Assembly: GCF_020621385.1 (NCBI RefSeq)
Contig: NZ_JAESVA010000005.1
Location: 186,001 to 250,000 of the forward strand
DNA from: Acidisoma cellulosilyticum
Lineage (GTDB): Bacteria > Pseudomonadota > Alphaproteobacteria > Acetobacterales > Acetobacteraceae
Length of the DNA: 64,000 nucleotides
Direction: 5' to 3'
Below, piece by piece: positions 42,620-51,790 of this stretch. Both the position numbers and the translations under genes were made by a program. The notes below the pieces were generated by a model. It was not told the DNA's origin and did not search any database. It saw only the letters and a list, made by a program, of their open reading frames with translations. Each line of letters opens with the position of its first letter. Position 1 is the stretch's first letter.

Positions 42620-43710
42620 GCCGCCCGGCGCCCGGCGACATCGCACAGCAGTCGGGCCGAGGCCATCCAGCTGAGTTTCTGCGCACGCTGCAGCCCGCGC
42701 CTGGAGAGATCGTCGCGCAGCCCAGGCTCATCCAGCATGCGTTCGACGGCGCCGACCAGCGAGGCAGGGTCGTCCATGGTGAAATACAGCGCGTCCTCGC
42801 CGCAAATCTCCTCGACCGCGCCGCCGCGCGTTGCGATCACGGGACAGCCGCAGATCATCGCTTCCACCGGCGGCAGGCCGAAACCCTCATAACGCGACGG
42901 GAAAAGCAGGCAGGCGGCATTTTCGTACAAGGCCCGCAGCTCTGCGTCACTGGCGCGGCCCAAATGGCAAAGCGCTGCCTGATCCGCCGTATCCTGGAAG
43001 ACAGCGCGATTGGCGCCGCCCGTCATGGCCACCACCATGCCGCGCTGGCCGAGCGCTTCGACAACCCTGTCCAAGGCGCCGAGATTTTTATGCGCGGCAC
43101 GGCTGCCGACGACGAGGGCGTAACCGCCTGGCGTCAGGCCATGGCGCGGAAGCACCGTCTCATCGGCGGGGATACGCTTGATATGGTCGGCGCCCTCGTA
43201 AATCACCGCAATCCTGGCGGGATCGATGCCGAGAGAGGCCGCGATTCTGTGGCGGGAAAATTCCGAAACCGTGACGATGCGCGTGCCCATGCGGGCCAGC
43301 GCATGTTGCAGGCTCTTATACCAGAGGCGGAATTTCCAGGAATAGGAATAGGGCGTGTCGAAGACGCCGGCATCATGGATGACGACAATCTGGCTGCTGC
43401 CGCCGAGCAGCGGGGCGGTATTGCCGAGATTGATCAAGGTGCCGCCACGGGCCGCCTGCGGCAGATCGATCTGCTCCCAAAGCTGTCCTTTGCGACGTCC
43501 GACGGAGCGGGTTGGCAAAAAACTGTCTGACGCATCGCCGGCCAAAGCCCCCTCAGCCTTCAGCGGCGGGGTGAGAAGGGTGGTCAAAGGCCATTCGCCG
43601 TTCTGCACCAGGCCGTCGATCGCGCGCACAATTTCCGAGGCGAAACGCTGCACGCCCGTCACCGGCTGGGACAAGTATCGTCCGTTGACATAGACGGGAC
43701 CGGTCATCAT
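42616..43710 (-). CDS. glycosyltransferase family 4
   Basis: 364 residues. LINLGNTAPLLGGSSQIVVI, TVSEFSRHRIAASLGIDPARIAV, GYALVVGSRAAHKNLGAL and LLFPSRYEGFGLPPVEAMIC are the GT4 landmarks, the last holding the E-x7-E. It overlaps the polymerase and the transglycosylase genes by four bases each, so 41,846-47,441 is one leftward operon. Confidence 0.85.
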   Translation of the reverse strand: MMTGPVYVNGRYLSQPVTGVQRFASEIVRAIDGLVQNGEWPLTTLLTPPLKAEGALAGDASDSFLPTRSVGRRKGQLWEQIDLPQAARGGTLINLGNTAPLLGGSSQIVVIHDAGVFDTPYSYSWKFRLWYKSLQHALARMGTRIVTVSEFSRHRIAASLGIDPARIAVIYEGADHIKRIPADETVLPRHGLTPGGYALVVGSRAAHKNLGALDRVVEALGQRGMVVAMTGGANRAVFQDTADQAALCHLGRASDAELRALYENAACLLFPSRYEGFGLPPVEAMICGCPVIATRGGAVEEICGEDALYFTMDDPASLVGAVERMLDEPGLRDDLSRRGLQRAQKLSWMASARLLCDVAGRRAA

Positions 43711-45158
43711 GCGAAACTGCCTCCCTTGTTGCGGCTCTCAGCGAGAATCGCGGAATTTGATTGCTTTATCGTAAAATTTTTCACGGAACGGCTTTCCTGC
43801 AGCATGCGGGCTGCTGTGCCCGTGACGCAGCCAAGCTGAAGGTAGAAGGCGATGTCGCTGATCGTCGGTGCGGAAACAAGGGCTGCGGCCAACTGACCGC
43901 AGAGCGCGGCGCCGAAACCGTCCAAGACCGCATTGCCCGGATGCTCGTGGTTCTGGCGGCCCGCGCGGCGCATCAGCCCTGTTACCTGCCAGGCGAGCGC
44001 AAGCACCATGAGCAGGCCGAAGATCCCGCCATTGGCGGACAGGCCCGGGATAAGGCTGGACGCCCGGAAACTGCCCCAGCCCACGCCCAACCCGTCCGTT
44101 TGCGTCAGCGTGCCTATGGCCGCGCCATCAAGCCCGCTGCGCTCCTCATAGGACTCGCTGTCTCCCTTGGATAGGGTTGAAGTGACAACTTCGTTCACCG
44201 CGTTCTGGAGCGATGGCACAAGGATGAGAAGCGGACCGACGATGACGATGCCGGCAATCGCCAGCATGCTGCCTTTTTTGAGCAGGCGCCCGATGGCCGC
44301 CGTATTGCCCGATAGAGCAGCGAAAGCGATCATCATCGGAAAGCCGGCGACGAGGGTCAGAAGGCCGGTCGTGGAGGTGGAGAGGAGCATCGCGAAGATC
44401 GACAGAATGAGCAGAATATCGACCCGCATGATCCGCCGGCCTTTCGCATTCAGCCAAAGGCAGCAGAAAAACAGGCCGGAGAGATAAAAGGCGAGGGCGG
44501 CCGGTTCCGAGAAGGTCGCCTGAATGCGCGGCACCGGGCCCAGCGATTGGTCGACGATGGCCCAGTTGGGGTTGGAATAGACCAAGGCCGCCGGGAAGGG
44601 GACATGCGCCACGCGATAGGCAAAATCCCAGAAGGTGATACCGATCACCAGATAGCCGCCCAGCAGATAGGCGCGGAGCAAGGATAAGTGCCGGAAACCG
44701 GGGCGCGTCACCAAAAGTGCGGCGCAGATGGCGACCATCGCATAAAGCGCCAGATAGAGCGTCTGCGTGACATTGCCCGAGGTGAAGCTCAGCGGCACAT
44801 AGCCGGGATCGAGCAAGTCGGGCCTTTGCGGCCAGACCATGATGCGGCCCTGAAAAGCCTGCGGCAGAAACAGGATGGAGAGGACGGCATAGACGAGAAG
44901 ACCGATGAGCGGCGTCATCGTCCTGAGAACCTGGCCCTCGCCGCTGTAGCGCATCCCGAGCGCATATTGCGCGCACACATAGGTCACGAAGATCAGCCCG
45001 GGCACCAGCGCCGGCTGCAACCCGAAACTGCCGAACAGGAAGGCGGCGCCGGCCTCGAAAATGGCCGAGACGAAGGCGAGTTGCAGCAGCCGGACCGGAT
45101 TGGTTGCCCAAACAAGTCCCAGCGGCAGCAGCACGATGCCGAGTAAGGTGATTCCCAT
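43707..45158 (-). CDS. Wzy/GumE-like polysaccharide polymerase
   Basis: 483 residues with about eleven hydrophobic segments and a longer periplasmic loop around residues 330-380 (VTSTLSKGDSESYEERSGLD). It has the usual layout of O-antigen ligase/Wzy-type polymerases, with no enzyme motif visible by eye. Neighbours (Wzc, GT4) support the role of joining repeat units. Start ATG 45,158 lies six bases after the Wzc-like stop. Confidence 0.75.
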   Translation of the reverse strand: MGITLLGIVLLPLGLVWATNPVRLLQLAFVSAIFEAGAAFLFGSFGLQPALVPGLIFVTYVCAQYALGMRYSGEGQVLRTMTPLIGLLVYAVLSILFLPQAFQGRIMVWPQRPDLLDPGYVPLSFTSGNVTQTLYLALYAMVAICAALLVTRPGFRHLSLLRAYLLGGYLVIGITFWDFAYRVAHVPFPAALVYSNPNWAIVDQSLGPVPRIQATFSEPAALAFYLSGLFFCCLWLNAKGRRIMRVDILLILSIFAMLLSTSTTGLLTLVAGFPMMIAFAALSGNTAAIGRLLKKGSMLAIAGIVIVGPLLILVPSLQNAVNEVVTSTLSKGDSESYEERSGLDGAAIGTLTQTDGLGVGWGSFRASSLIPGLSANGGIFGLLMVLALAWQVTGLMRRAGRQNHEHPGNAVLDGFGAALCGQLAAALVSAPTISDIAFYLQLGCVTGTAARMLQESRSVKNFTIKQSNSAILAESRNKGGSFA

Positions 45159-45164
45159 GAACGG

Positions 45165-47441
45165 TCAGGCGCGCGACGTGTTGTAGCCTTCGTAGTGCCG
45201 GAAGGGGTAAGACATCCGCCCGCCGGCCAGAACGGCCTTCTTCTGATTGACCTGCGTCATCATGACACCCATCACCGGAATGCGGCTGTCACGCAGCAGG
45301 CGGATCGAATCCTTCACCGCATCGCGCGGCGTCTTTTCCCATTGCACCACGGCTATGGTTGCATCAACATTTTGACCGAGAACCAAAGCATCCGCGATCG
45401 GAAGCACCGGCGGCGTATCCAGGATGATCAGGTCATAGCGATTGCGCGCATCGGCCAGCATGGCCTGCATGCGGGATGATGCCAGCAATTCCTGGCTGTC
45501 GGACCGCACACGGCCGGCCAGAATGACGTCAAGATTGGCTTCGGGCTGCCTTATCATCCGGTCGCTATTGCCAATGCTCAGGCCGGAGAGAATTTCGCAT
45601 AGCCCTGGCCCTTCCGTGAGGCCGAGATAGCCGGCAAGGGAGGGACGGCAGAAATCGCATTCCAGCAACAGCACGCGCCAGCCGGCCGCGGCCATATTCT
45701 GCGCCAGCCGCGCGGAGAAAACGCTCTTGCCTTCCTTCGGCAGGGAGGAGGTCACCATCAGCAGTTGCGGCCGCGCGTCGCCAAGGACCCGCATCTGACC
45801 GCGCAGGCGGTTGAGCGATGCCGTCATCGCGACCTCCGCCGCAGCCCCGCGCCCGCCGCGCAGAACAGGGCGCTTGCGGCTGACCGCGGGCAGCATGCCC
45901 AAAAGCGGCAGACCGAGGACGCTTTCGATCTCCTCGGGCCGGCTGAAGCCGCCGCCGAGGCGTTCGAGCAGGATGGCGATGCCGACACCGACGGCGACCG
46001 CCAGCATAAGTGCCACCGCCAGGATCCGCGTGCGCTTCGGGGAGGAGGGCCCGAGCGGAGGCTCCGCGCCGGATACCAGCGAGGCATCAGCCTCCTGAAT
46101 GCCGGCGACATTGGCAAGCTGGGCCGCGCGGGTCAGGAAGCTTTCATAGAGGTTGCGTGTCGCCTGGGCCTGGGATTCGAGCGTATTGAGGCCAAGCTCC
46201 GCCGCATTCTCATTGCCGACCGCCCCGCGCAGCTGATCCAGCTGCGCTTGCAAGGTCGCCTTTTGGTCGCGGGCGGCCTTCACCTGCACGGCGATACTGC
46301 GCGTGATTGCGGCCATTTGGGTGCTGATTTGATTCTGCAAGGTAAAGGCGCGTGCGCGCGCCGACCGCAATTCGGGATTGGCCGCTCCGAGCGTGGAGCT
46401 GAGTTCCGACGCGCGGGCTGAAGCGACCGCCGATTCCTGTACCAGTTCCGCGATGACGGGCGACGCCAGCACCGCCGGCAGATCGGACGGCGACATATGA
46501 CCTTTCAACGCCGCCTGGGCCTGGACAAGCTCGCCTTCCTTCTCGCTCAGATCGCGCGAGACCTGCACCAATTCCGTGCTGGTCGCATCAAGCTGCTGCC
46601 GGTTGACGGTCTGCTCCTGCGCACTGCCGCTGTTGTTCTGGAGCGAGGGTGATGCTTCCGCCAGACCATGGGCCACGCGATAGGCTTCGACGGCATTGTC
46701 CTTCTGCTGCACTTCCTGCGCGAGCGAGCCGATCTGACCCTGCAGCCAGTCATGGGCGCGTTGCATGGCCGCATATTTTTCCTGCACCTCGAAGGCCAGG
46801 AACTGCTTCGCAAGCTCATTGGCGATGCGGGCGCTGACGGTGGGGTCGAGCGTTGTCACGGCAATGCCGAGCAGCCGGGAATGGACCTGATTGGAGAAGC
46901 TCATCTTGCCGCTGAGAATGCTGGACGCGATCAATTCACGGTCGCTTTGGGTCAGCGGCGGGCTGATCACCGGTTTGGCGATGTGAAGATCGACCATCCA
47001 TGTCTGGACAAGGCTGCTGAGCCCGCCGGCATGCGGCATGAATTCGGGATCTTTGGTCAGACCGAGCGCCTGCACGACGCCGAGTGCCAGTGATGGCGAG
47101 CTCAAAATATCGATCTGCGTGCGCATGAGGCTCTCGGTGTCCTCGGCATCATTGGAGATGGCCTGAAGGTCGCTCACCTGCGTGCGCTGAGGGGAGATGA
47201 GCAGCGAGGCCTGCGCGGTATATTGCTTGGGCATCCGCTGAACCAACAGGAAGGCGCCCCCGAGCCCGACGATGAGGGCGAGGACGATGATCCATAGACG
47301 CCGCCGCAAGACCGCCCCCAGGCGCCCGAAGGGCACGGCAATGGGTTCGATGGCGGCCGTCGGGTCAATGACGGGTCTGGCCGCGACGTGATGGCGCTGG
47401 CTGGCCTCGATAGGCGATCGCTGAAAATTCTCATCCTGCAT
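45165..47441 (-). CDS. Wzc-like polysaccharide co-polymerase with tyrosine autokinase domain
   Basis: 758 residues. A first membrane segment (49-67), a long coiled-coil periplasmic part (about 240-440) and a second membrane segment (about 470-490) precede a BY-kinase domain: SLPKEGKS (Walker A, 565-573), LLLECDFCRPSL and DLIILDTPPVLP (Walker B, 670-680). The last 15 residues hold a Tyr cluster (745, 750, 753). The kinase controls chain length by autophosphorylation. Divergent from the GT2 gene across a motif-rich intergenic region. Confidence 0.9.
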   Translation of the reverse strand: MQDENFQRSPIEASQRHHVAARPVIDPTAAIEPIAVPFGRLGAVLRRRLWIIVLALIVGLGGAFLLVQRMPKQYTAQASLLISPQRTQVSDLQAISNDAEDTESLMRTQIDILSSPSLALGVVQALGLTKDPEFMPHAGGLSSLVQTWMVDLHIAKPVISPPLTQSDRELIASSILSGKMSFSNQVHSRLLGIAVTTLDPTVSARIANELAKQFLAFEVQEKYAAMQRAHDWLQGQIGSLAQEVQQKDNAVEAYRVAHGLAEASPSLQNNSGSAQEQTVNRQQLDATSTELVQVSRDLSEKEGELVQAQAALKGHMSPSDLPAVLASPVIAELVQESAVASARASELSSTLGAANPELRSARARAFTLQNQISTQMAAITRSIAVQVKAARDQKATLQAQLDQLRGAVGNENAAELGLNTLESQAQATRNLYESFLTRAAQLANVAGIQEADASLVSGAEPPLGPSSPKRTRILAVALMLAVAVGVGIAILLERLGGGFSRPEEIESVLGLPLLGMLPAVSRKRPVLRGGRGAAAEVAMTASLNRLRGQMRVLGDARPQLLMVTSSLPKEGKSVFSARLAQNMAAAGWRVLLLECDFCRPSLAGYLGLTEGPGLCEILSGLSIGNSDRMIRQPEANLDVILAGRVRSDSQELLASSRMQAMLADARNRYDLIILDTPPVLPIADALVLGQNVDATIAVVQWEKTPRDAVKDSIRLLRDSRIPVMGVMMTQVNQKKAVLAGGRMSYPFRHYEGYNTSRA

Positions 47442-47561
47442 AGGCGAACTTGTCCTGCTGCGCGAACCAACTGGTCGTCAATCTCTCCACATAGATTAGC
47501 ATCGGTGTTTGAATTTGCTCGGTCATTCCTGTGGAGGAGAACGAAGGGCGCCCCTAATCAA

Positions 47562-47603
47562 TTTGGCTAGATCGACCTGGCCAGAACGCTAGACTAGCCA
47601 AGT
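47562..47603. promoter_or_regulatory. inverted CTAG motif pair between wzc-like and GT2 genes
   Basis: TTGGCTAG (47,563) and CTAGCCAA (47,594) are exact inverted arms 23 bases apart, in the divergent promoter region. Each extends into TTTGGCTAGATC and ACTTGGCTAGTC, close to the motif at 31,727 and 52,843. A palindrome CTGGCCAG sits between them. Confidence 0.5.
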
Positions 47604-47674
47604 CGAAATTTTAGCTTTGCACGGGCGCCTTGGACTAGGATCGAGGTCCCGCTTTGCAGGCAAGGGAGTTTACG

Positions 47675-48547
47675 ATGACGCTTAATCTTGTGATCGGAAT
47701 TCCGACCGTCGGTCGCGCGGATGTCGTTCGCGAGATCTTGATCGGCATTCTGCGTCAGTCGCGGCGTCCGGACCGCATCATCGTCTGCGGCAGCAAGCCG
47801 GCCGATGTCGTGGGGTTGGAGACGCTGGCCGGTGTCGAGATCATGCTGTCCCGCCCGGGACTGCCTCGGCAGCGCAATGCGCTGATCGCGGCGGCGCCCG
47901 AGGCCGATGCCATGCTGTTCCTGGACGATGATTTCGTCATGGCCGCGGATTACGTCGCCGCGATCGAATGTGCGATGGCTGATGATCCGACCATCATGGT
48001 CGCGACAGGCCGGGTGATCGCGGACGGCATCGGCGGGCCGGGCCTGCGCGTGGCGGAAGCAGAGCAGGCCATTCGGGCGGATCGGGCTGATCAGGATGTC
48101 ATCGCGCCTGTCTTCTCCGGCTATGGCTGCAATATGGCCGTAAGGTTGGCACCGATGCGCGCCCATGCGATCGCCTTCGATGAGCGGCTGCCGTTGTATG
48201 GCTGGCAGGAGGATGTCGATTTGTCGCGACGCTTGGCGGCCTTCGGCAGCGTCGTGAAGGTGGAGGCAGCGGTTGGCGTGCATCTGGGTGTCAAGATCGG
48301 CCGGAATTCGGGCTTGCGCCTGGGCTATTCGCAAGTCGCCAATCCGCTCTATCTCGCCGGCAAGGGGGCCGGCTATCCGCTCGGCCGCGCGATCCAGCAT
48401 ATCGGCCGCAATCTCGCGATGAATATCGCGCGGGCGGCGCGCCCAGAACCCTATGTCGATCGCCGTGGGCGCCTGCGCGGCAATTTGCTCGCTTTTTCTG
48501 ATCTCATCCGCCGCCGCATGGCGCCGGAGCGCGTGCTGGAGCTTTGA
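47675..48547 (+). CDS. glycosyltransferase family 2
   Basis: 290 residues from ATG 47675, which follows GGGAG by six bases; a TTG seven codons earlier is also open. NLVIGIPTVGRADVVREIL starts the fold. MLFLDDDFVM holds the D-x-D motif, and GWQEDVDLSRRL gives the 'ED' catalytic base motif. It lies opposite to the main leftward genes. Likely adds one sugar of the repeat unit. Confidence 0.82.
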   Translation: MTLNLVIGIPTVGRADVVREILIGILRQSRRPDRIIVCGSKPADVVGLETLAGVEIMLSRPGLPRQRNALIAAAPEADAMLFLDDDFVMAADYVAAIECAMADDPTIMVATGRVIADGIGGPGLRVAEAEQAIRADRADQDVIAPVFSGYGCNMAVRLAPMRAHAIAFDERLPLYGWQEDVDLSRRLAAFGSVVKVEAAVGVHLGVKIGRNSGLRLGYSQVANPLYLAGKGAGYPLGRAIQHIGRNLAMNIARAARPEPYVDRRGRLRGNLLAFSDLIRRRMAPERVLEL

Positions 48548-48556
48548 TCCGAAGGG

Positions 48557-49690
48557 TCAGGCAGCCAAGGCCACAGGGGCCAGCGGAAATTCAATCGGCT
48601 GATCGGCGCAGCCGCGATAGGCCGCGTCGGCGAGGCGGGTATGCAGCGCCTTGTCGTCGGCGAGGCGCCGCAAGGCATCGGCCGCTGCCGTCACATCGGG
48701 TTCGGCCCAGTGGCTGCCACGATAGACGGCGGCCGCGTCGTCCACGGGCACCAGATCGTAGGGCACCAGGATGCTGTTCTCGGTCGTTGTGAAATCCATG
48801 TTGCCGGACCAACCGGTTGCGACGACCGGCACGCCATGGGCCTGCGCTTCCAGCATCGGAAGCCCGAACCCTTCGGAGCGATGAAGCGATAGCAGCACAT
48901 CCGCGCTTGCATAGAGCGCGGATAGCGCGTCTTCGGTCATGAACTCTCGGATGATTTCGATATTTGGTGCGCTCAGCAGGCCGCCAAGCTGCGCGTCGAA
49001 GGCCTGCAATTCCTCATCCTTCGCCGAAATTTTCAGCAGCAGTCGGGCGTCGGTCGATTGTCCGAAAGCAGCTACAAAGGCGCGTACCGCGCCTTCCGGA
49101 TTCTTGCGCGACAGGCTGGACCGGCTGTCCGCCATGGTCAGCACGGTGAAGGGCGCACCGTCGATACGAAGGCGGGCTGGCTCCGGCGGCAGGTAATGCG
49201 GGACCACCTCGACCGGTTTCCGCATCATGCGCACCAGGCTATCGCGTGAAAAACGGCTCGGCGTCCAAATTTCGTGCAGGCTGTCGTCGCAACCGGCCCA
49301 ATCCGGCGGCGGATCGGGCAATTCCCAGGCCCAATAGCCGATCCGATAGGCGTCGCGGGCATGCGGCATTACCGCGCCGATCAGGCTGGCCGTCTGCGGT
49401 GCGCCCGAATGGAAAATATAGGCCGTCGCTGGATCATGGGGCAGGCGATAGAACGGATTGCGCAGCCCGGGCGTCGCATCGACCATTGTGGCGTCGATCC
49501 CGAGGCGGCGCAGCGCCTGCCATTGCAGAAAGGCGCCGCGCGTAATGCCGTTCTGCTTGCCATAGGCGGCGACGATCGCCACGCGATCGAAGCGCCGTGG
49601 GTTGATCCCGGTGCCGAGCCTATGTTTGGTCCAAGCGGAGCAGCCAGCGAGATAGCCTTCTCTCAGGTAACGTTTCAGATTGCCGCTCAT
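48557..49690 (-). CDS. glycosyltransferase family 4
   Basis: 377 residues. WELPDPPPDWAGCDDSLHEIW, TPSRFSRDSLVRMM, VLTMADSRSSLSRKNPEGAV and LSLHRSEGFGLPMLEAQAHGVPV are the GT4 landmarks, the last with E-x7-E. The start ATGA overlaps the stop of the upstream regulator-like gene, so the two form an operon. Confidence 0.85.
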   Translation of the reverse strand: MSGNLKRYLREGYLAGCSAWTKHRLGTGINPRRFDRVAIVAAYGKQNGITRGAFLQWQALRRLGIDATMVDATPGLRNPFYRLPHDPATAYIFHSGAPQTASLIGAVMPHARDAYRIGYWAWELPDPPPDWAGCDDSLHEIWTPSRFSRDSLVRMMRKPVEVVPHYLPPEPARLRIDGAPFTVLTMADSRSSLSRKNPEGAVRAFVAAFGQSTDARLLLKISAKDEELQAFDAQLGGLLSAPNIEIIREFMTEDALSALYASADVLLSLHRSEGFGLPMLEAQAHGVPVVATGWSGNMDFTTTENSILVPYDLVPVDDAAAVYRGSHWAEPDVTAAADALRRLADDKALHTRLADAAYRGCADQPIEFPLAPVALAA

Positions 49691-50322
49691 GCCTTGTCCT
49701 CCGTCCCGGTCGCGCTGGACGCGAGCCGCAATGCCGGTCTTCCGGCGCCGACACGCGCCGCGCCGCGCCGCGTGTTTCCGTCTGAACCGACCAGCGGGTG
49801 ACGTCCCGACATCGCATTCCCGGTTAAGGATGCTTCCGGCATCACCCGTTCCTGTGACGGCTCGCCTTGCCGAACGGGCAAGGACTTCCGTGTATCCGGC
49901 CCGTCGGCAAGCAAAAGGTTGATGGGCGCGAAGGTGCCGCCTTGATGAGCGAAGGCGAAAGACGAAATGGCCAGATCTATGCCGGTCGACTGTCTGGAAA
50001 GATGGCCGCTGGCACCGAGACGAAGAGAGTTTTTGACATTCGCCATCTGGTCGCCTGCCTCATCCCCGGTCACCAGAATGATCGGCTGTTTAAGATCGGC
50101 CGCACGCAGAGCCGCAATATCCTGCGGCAATTGATCGCCCATCGTCTGGGCATGCAATACGATCAGATCGATCTCCAATCGGGCCCGTTTTTCGATAAGG
50201 CTGCCGATGTCGTCGAACGGTACTGCCAGGATCGGCGATGCGCCTTGCGAGAGTGCTTTGCTCATGCATTCTCGGGTCAATTGACATTGATCCACCCAGG
50301 CTACACGGATGCGTCCCGGCAT
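49687..50322 (-). CDS. pseudo-receiver protein without HTH (paralogue of the LuxR regulators)
   Basis: 211 residues from ATG 50322 (a longer frame reaches 50,400). IRVAWVDQCQLTRECMSKAL, LIVLHAQTMGDQ, IILVTGDEAG and GASGHLSRQS follow the two regulators below. At the phosphoacceptor position there is H-A in place of Asp. After SFAFAHQGGTFAPINLLLAD the family would have an HTH; here an Arg/Gly-rich tail follows with no HTH. It could be a decoy partner of the other two, or decayed. Confidence 0.6.
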   Translation of the reverse strand: MPGRIRVAWVDQCQLTRECMSKALSQGASPILAVPFDDIGSLIEKRARLEIDLIVLHAQTMGDQLPQDIAALRAADLKQPIILVTGDEAGDQMANVKNSLRLGASGHLSRQSTGIDLAISSFAFAHQGGTFAPINLLLADGPDTRKSLPVRQGEPSQERVMPEASLTGNAMSGRHPLVGSDGNTRRGAARVGAGRPALRLASSATGTEDKA

Positions 50323-50778
50323 CACCTTACCCAGGCTAATGGTCTTGTTGACATGCTCGTTATCCCAAAACCAGGCTTTGCAGGGCTGCTGTCTTTGCAA
50401 CAGCTGCTATTGACGCATCGGGCTTTGCCGAAAATTCCCTGAATCGTTTACCGCCCATCATTGCCCAATCAGCGCTCTCGTCTTGCTTAAGATAGCTTTG
50501 GGAATAGAAAAATAGGCCTCCTTGAACAAGGCTTGGATCTATAATCACTAAAGGCAATAGTCCGTTGAAGGGACGAGCCGAATGGCGGAAGCCAGTATAA
50601 GCGGCCTTCGCCAGCACGCAGGCCAGCAAAGGGTAAAGCGCATCCGCATCGCCTGCTTCCCGGCCAGATATGCGGCCGGATCAGCGCAATGGGATGAGCG
50701 CCTGGATCAGCTTTTTACGGGATGGTTTTGAAAAGTGGTGGGCCGCCCCAGCGGCCCTGAGATCGTCGAATGACGGTC
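50323..50778. other. intergenic region in the regulator set
   Basis: No gene is supported with confidence; a leftward 89-codon frame (50,360-50,629) overlaps the start of the first regulator and shows no clear features. It lies upstream of the HTH-less regulator and should hold its promoter. Confidence 0.3.
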
Positions 50779-51591
50779 TTAGACGGCCGAGCGGGTTTCG
50801 CTCTCGGGGTACAGCTTCAGGGCATTGAAGGCGGCCTGCGTCCGGTTCGTGGCACCCATCTTACGCATGATATTCCTGATGTGAACCTTGGCCGTGCTTT
50901 CGCTCATACCCAATTCGTGGGCGATGATTTTATTGGCCTTGCCCTGCTGGAGCTGGGCCAACACATCCCGCTGCCTTGCCGTCAGACGGTAGGGCGCGTC
51001 CTGGGCGATTTGCGGGGCCTGCGCTGCGGTTGCGTCAGACAGAAGAATATCGAGCGGGGCAAAGGTGCCGCCGGACTGCACGAAGCGGATGGCGGAGAGC
51101 GTCATGCCAAGGCCCATGCTCCGGGTGGAGATGAAGCCACTGGCGCCGGCGCGAAGCGCGTCACGGATGGTGTTGACCTGATAGCTTTCTTCCAGATCGG
51201 ACAGGACGATCACCGGAATGGTTTCGAGTGCTTCGCAAACCGTTGTGATTTCCTGCAGGGACGCGTCATTCGCGCGATGTGAATACAGTATGACGACATC
51301 GACGTCCGCATCATCAGTGGCGAGAAAATCCTCCACAGACGCAAAGGTCTGAACCGACAAATCTGGTTGCATATCCGACATGACTTTCGACAGGCAGTCA
51401 CGTGTCAGGGCATAGGAATCGATCCAGGCAATAACGGTAGCCTGACCGCGGATCTGATCGGAGGATGAGCCGCTATCGTCCGAATGGGCAGAGTTGCTGA
51501 ACAATGTTTCAGCAGTCGATTGCATCAGCTCCTCATTCGATTGGCTGGTTTGCGGAAAAACTCGATCGAATTGACGAAACGCTTGACCCAT
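50779..51591 (-). CDS. LuxR-type regulator with atypical (pseudo) receiver domain
   Basis: 270 residues from ATG 51591 (GGAGACAGCTA upstream); an in-frame Met 10 codons earlier lacks that site. Receiver-like part: VIAWIDSYALTRDCLSKVM, VVILYSHRANDAS, PVIVLSDLEE and GASGFISTRS. The phosphoacceptor Asp is replaced by Y-S-H, and the usual 'K' after GASG is absent, so phosphorylation is not expected. The C-terminal HTH (202-265: LTARQRDVLAQLQQGKANKI then ELGMSESTAKVHIRNIMRKM) is intact. Confidence 0.8.
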   Translation of the reverse strand: MGQAFRQFDRVFPQTSQSNEELMQSTAETLFSNSAHSDDSGSSSDQIRGQATVIAWIDSYALTRDCLSKVMSDMQPDLSVQTFASVEDFLATDDADVDVVILYSHRANDASLQEITTVCEALETIPVIVLSDLEESYQVNTIRDALRAGASGFISTRSMGLGMTLSAIRFVQSGGTFAPLDILLSDATAAQAPQIAQDAPYRLTARQRDVLAQLQQGKANKIIAHELGMSESTAKVHIRNIMRKMGATNRTQAAFNALKLYPESETRSAV

Positions 51592-51648
51592 TAGCTGTCT
51601 CCATAAAAAAATGCTGGTCATACAATTAAGTGCACTAGCAGCATTTGC

Positions 51649-51684
51649 ACTAGTCAGATTTTATGAATTAGCCTTCTGACTAGT
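51649..51684. promoter_or_regulatory. inverted repeat upstream of LuxR-type regulator
   Basis: ACTAGTCAG and CTGACTAGT are exact nine-base arms 18 bases apart. CTAG appears in both. A third copy, TGCACTAG, lies just before. It is a likely operator of the adjacent regulator genes. Confidence 0.5.
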
Positions 51685-51790
51685 TTGATTTTTGACATTG
51701 CCCGTTTGAGGAAAAGAGCTACCCCATTAGGCGTCACGGACTGGTGAATAAAGTTAACAAGAAGTTGATTTATTAACGAAATTGATAAAT

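Noticed and set aside
50360-50629. Leftward 89-codon frame before the HTH-less regulator
   Set aside because: No motif or ribosome site and overlaps the regulator start; conservation would be needed to support it.
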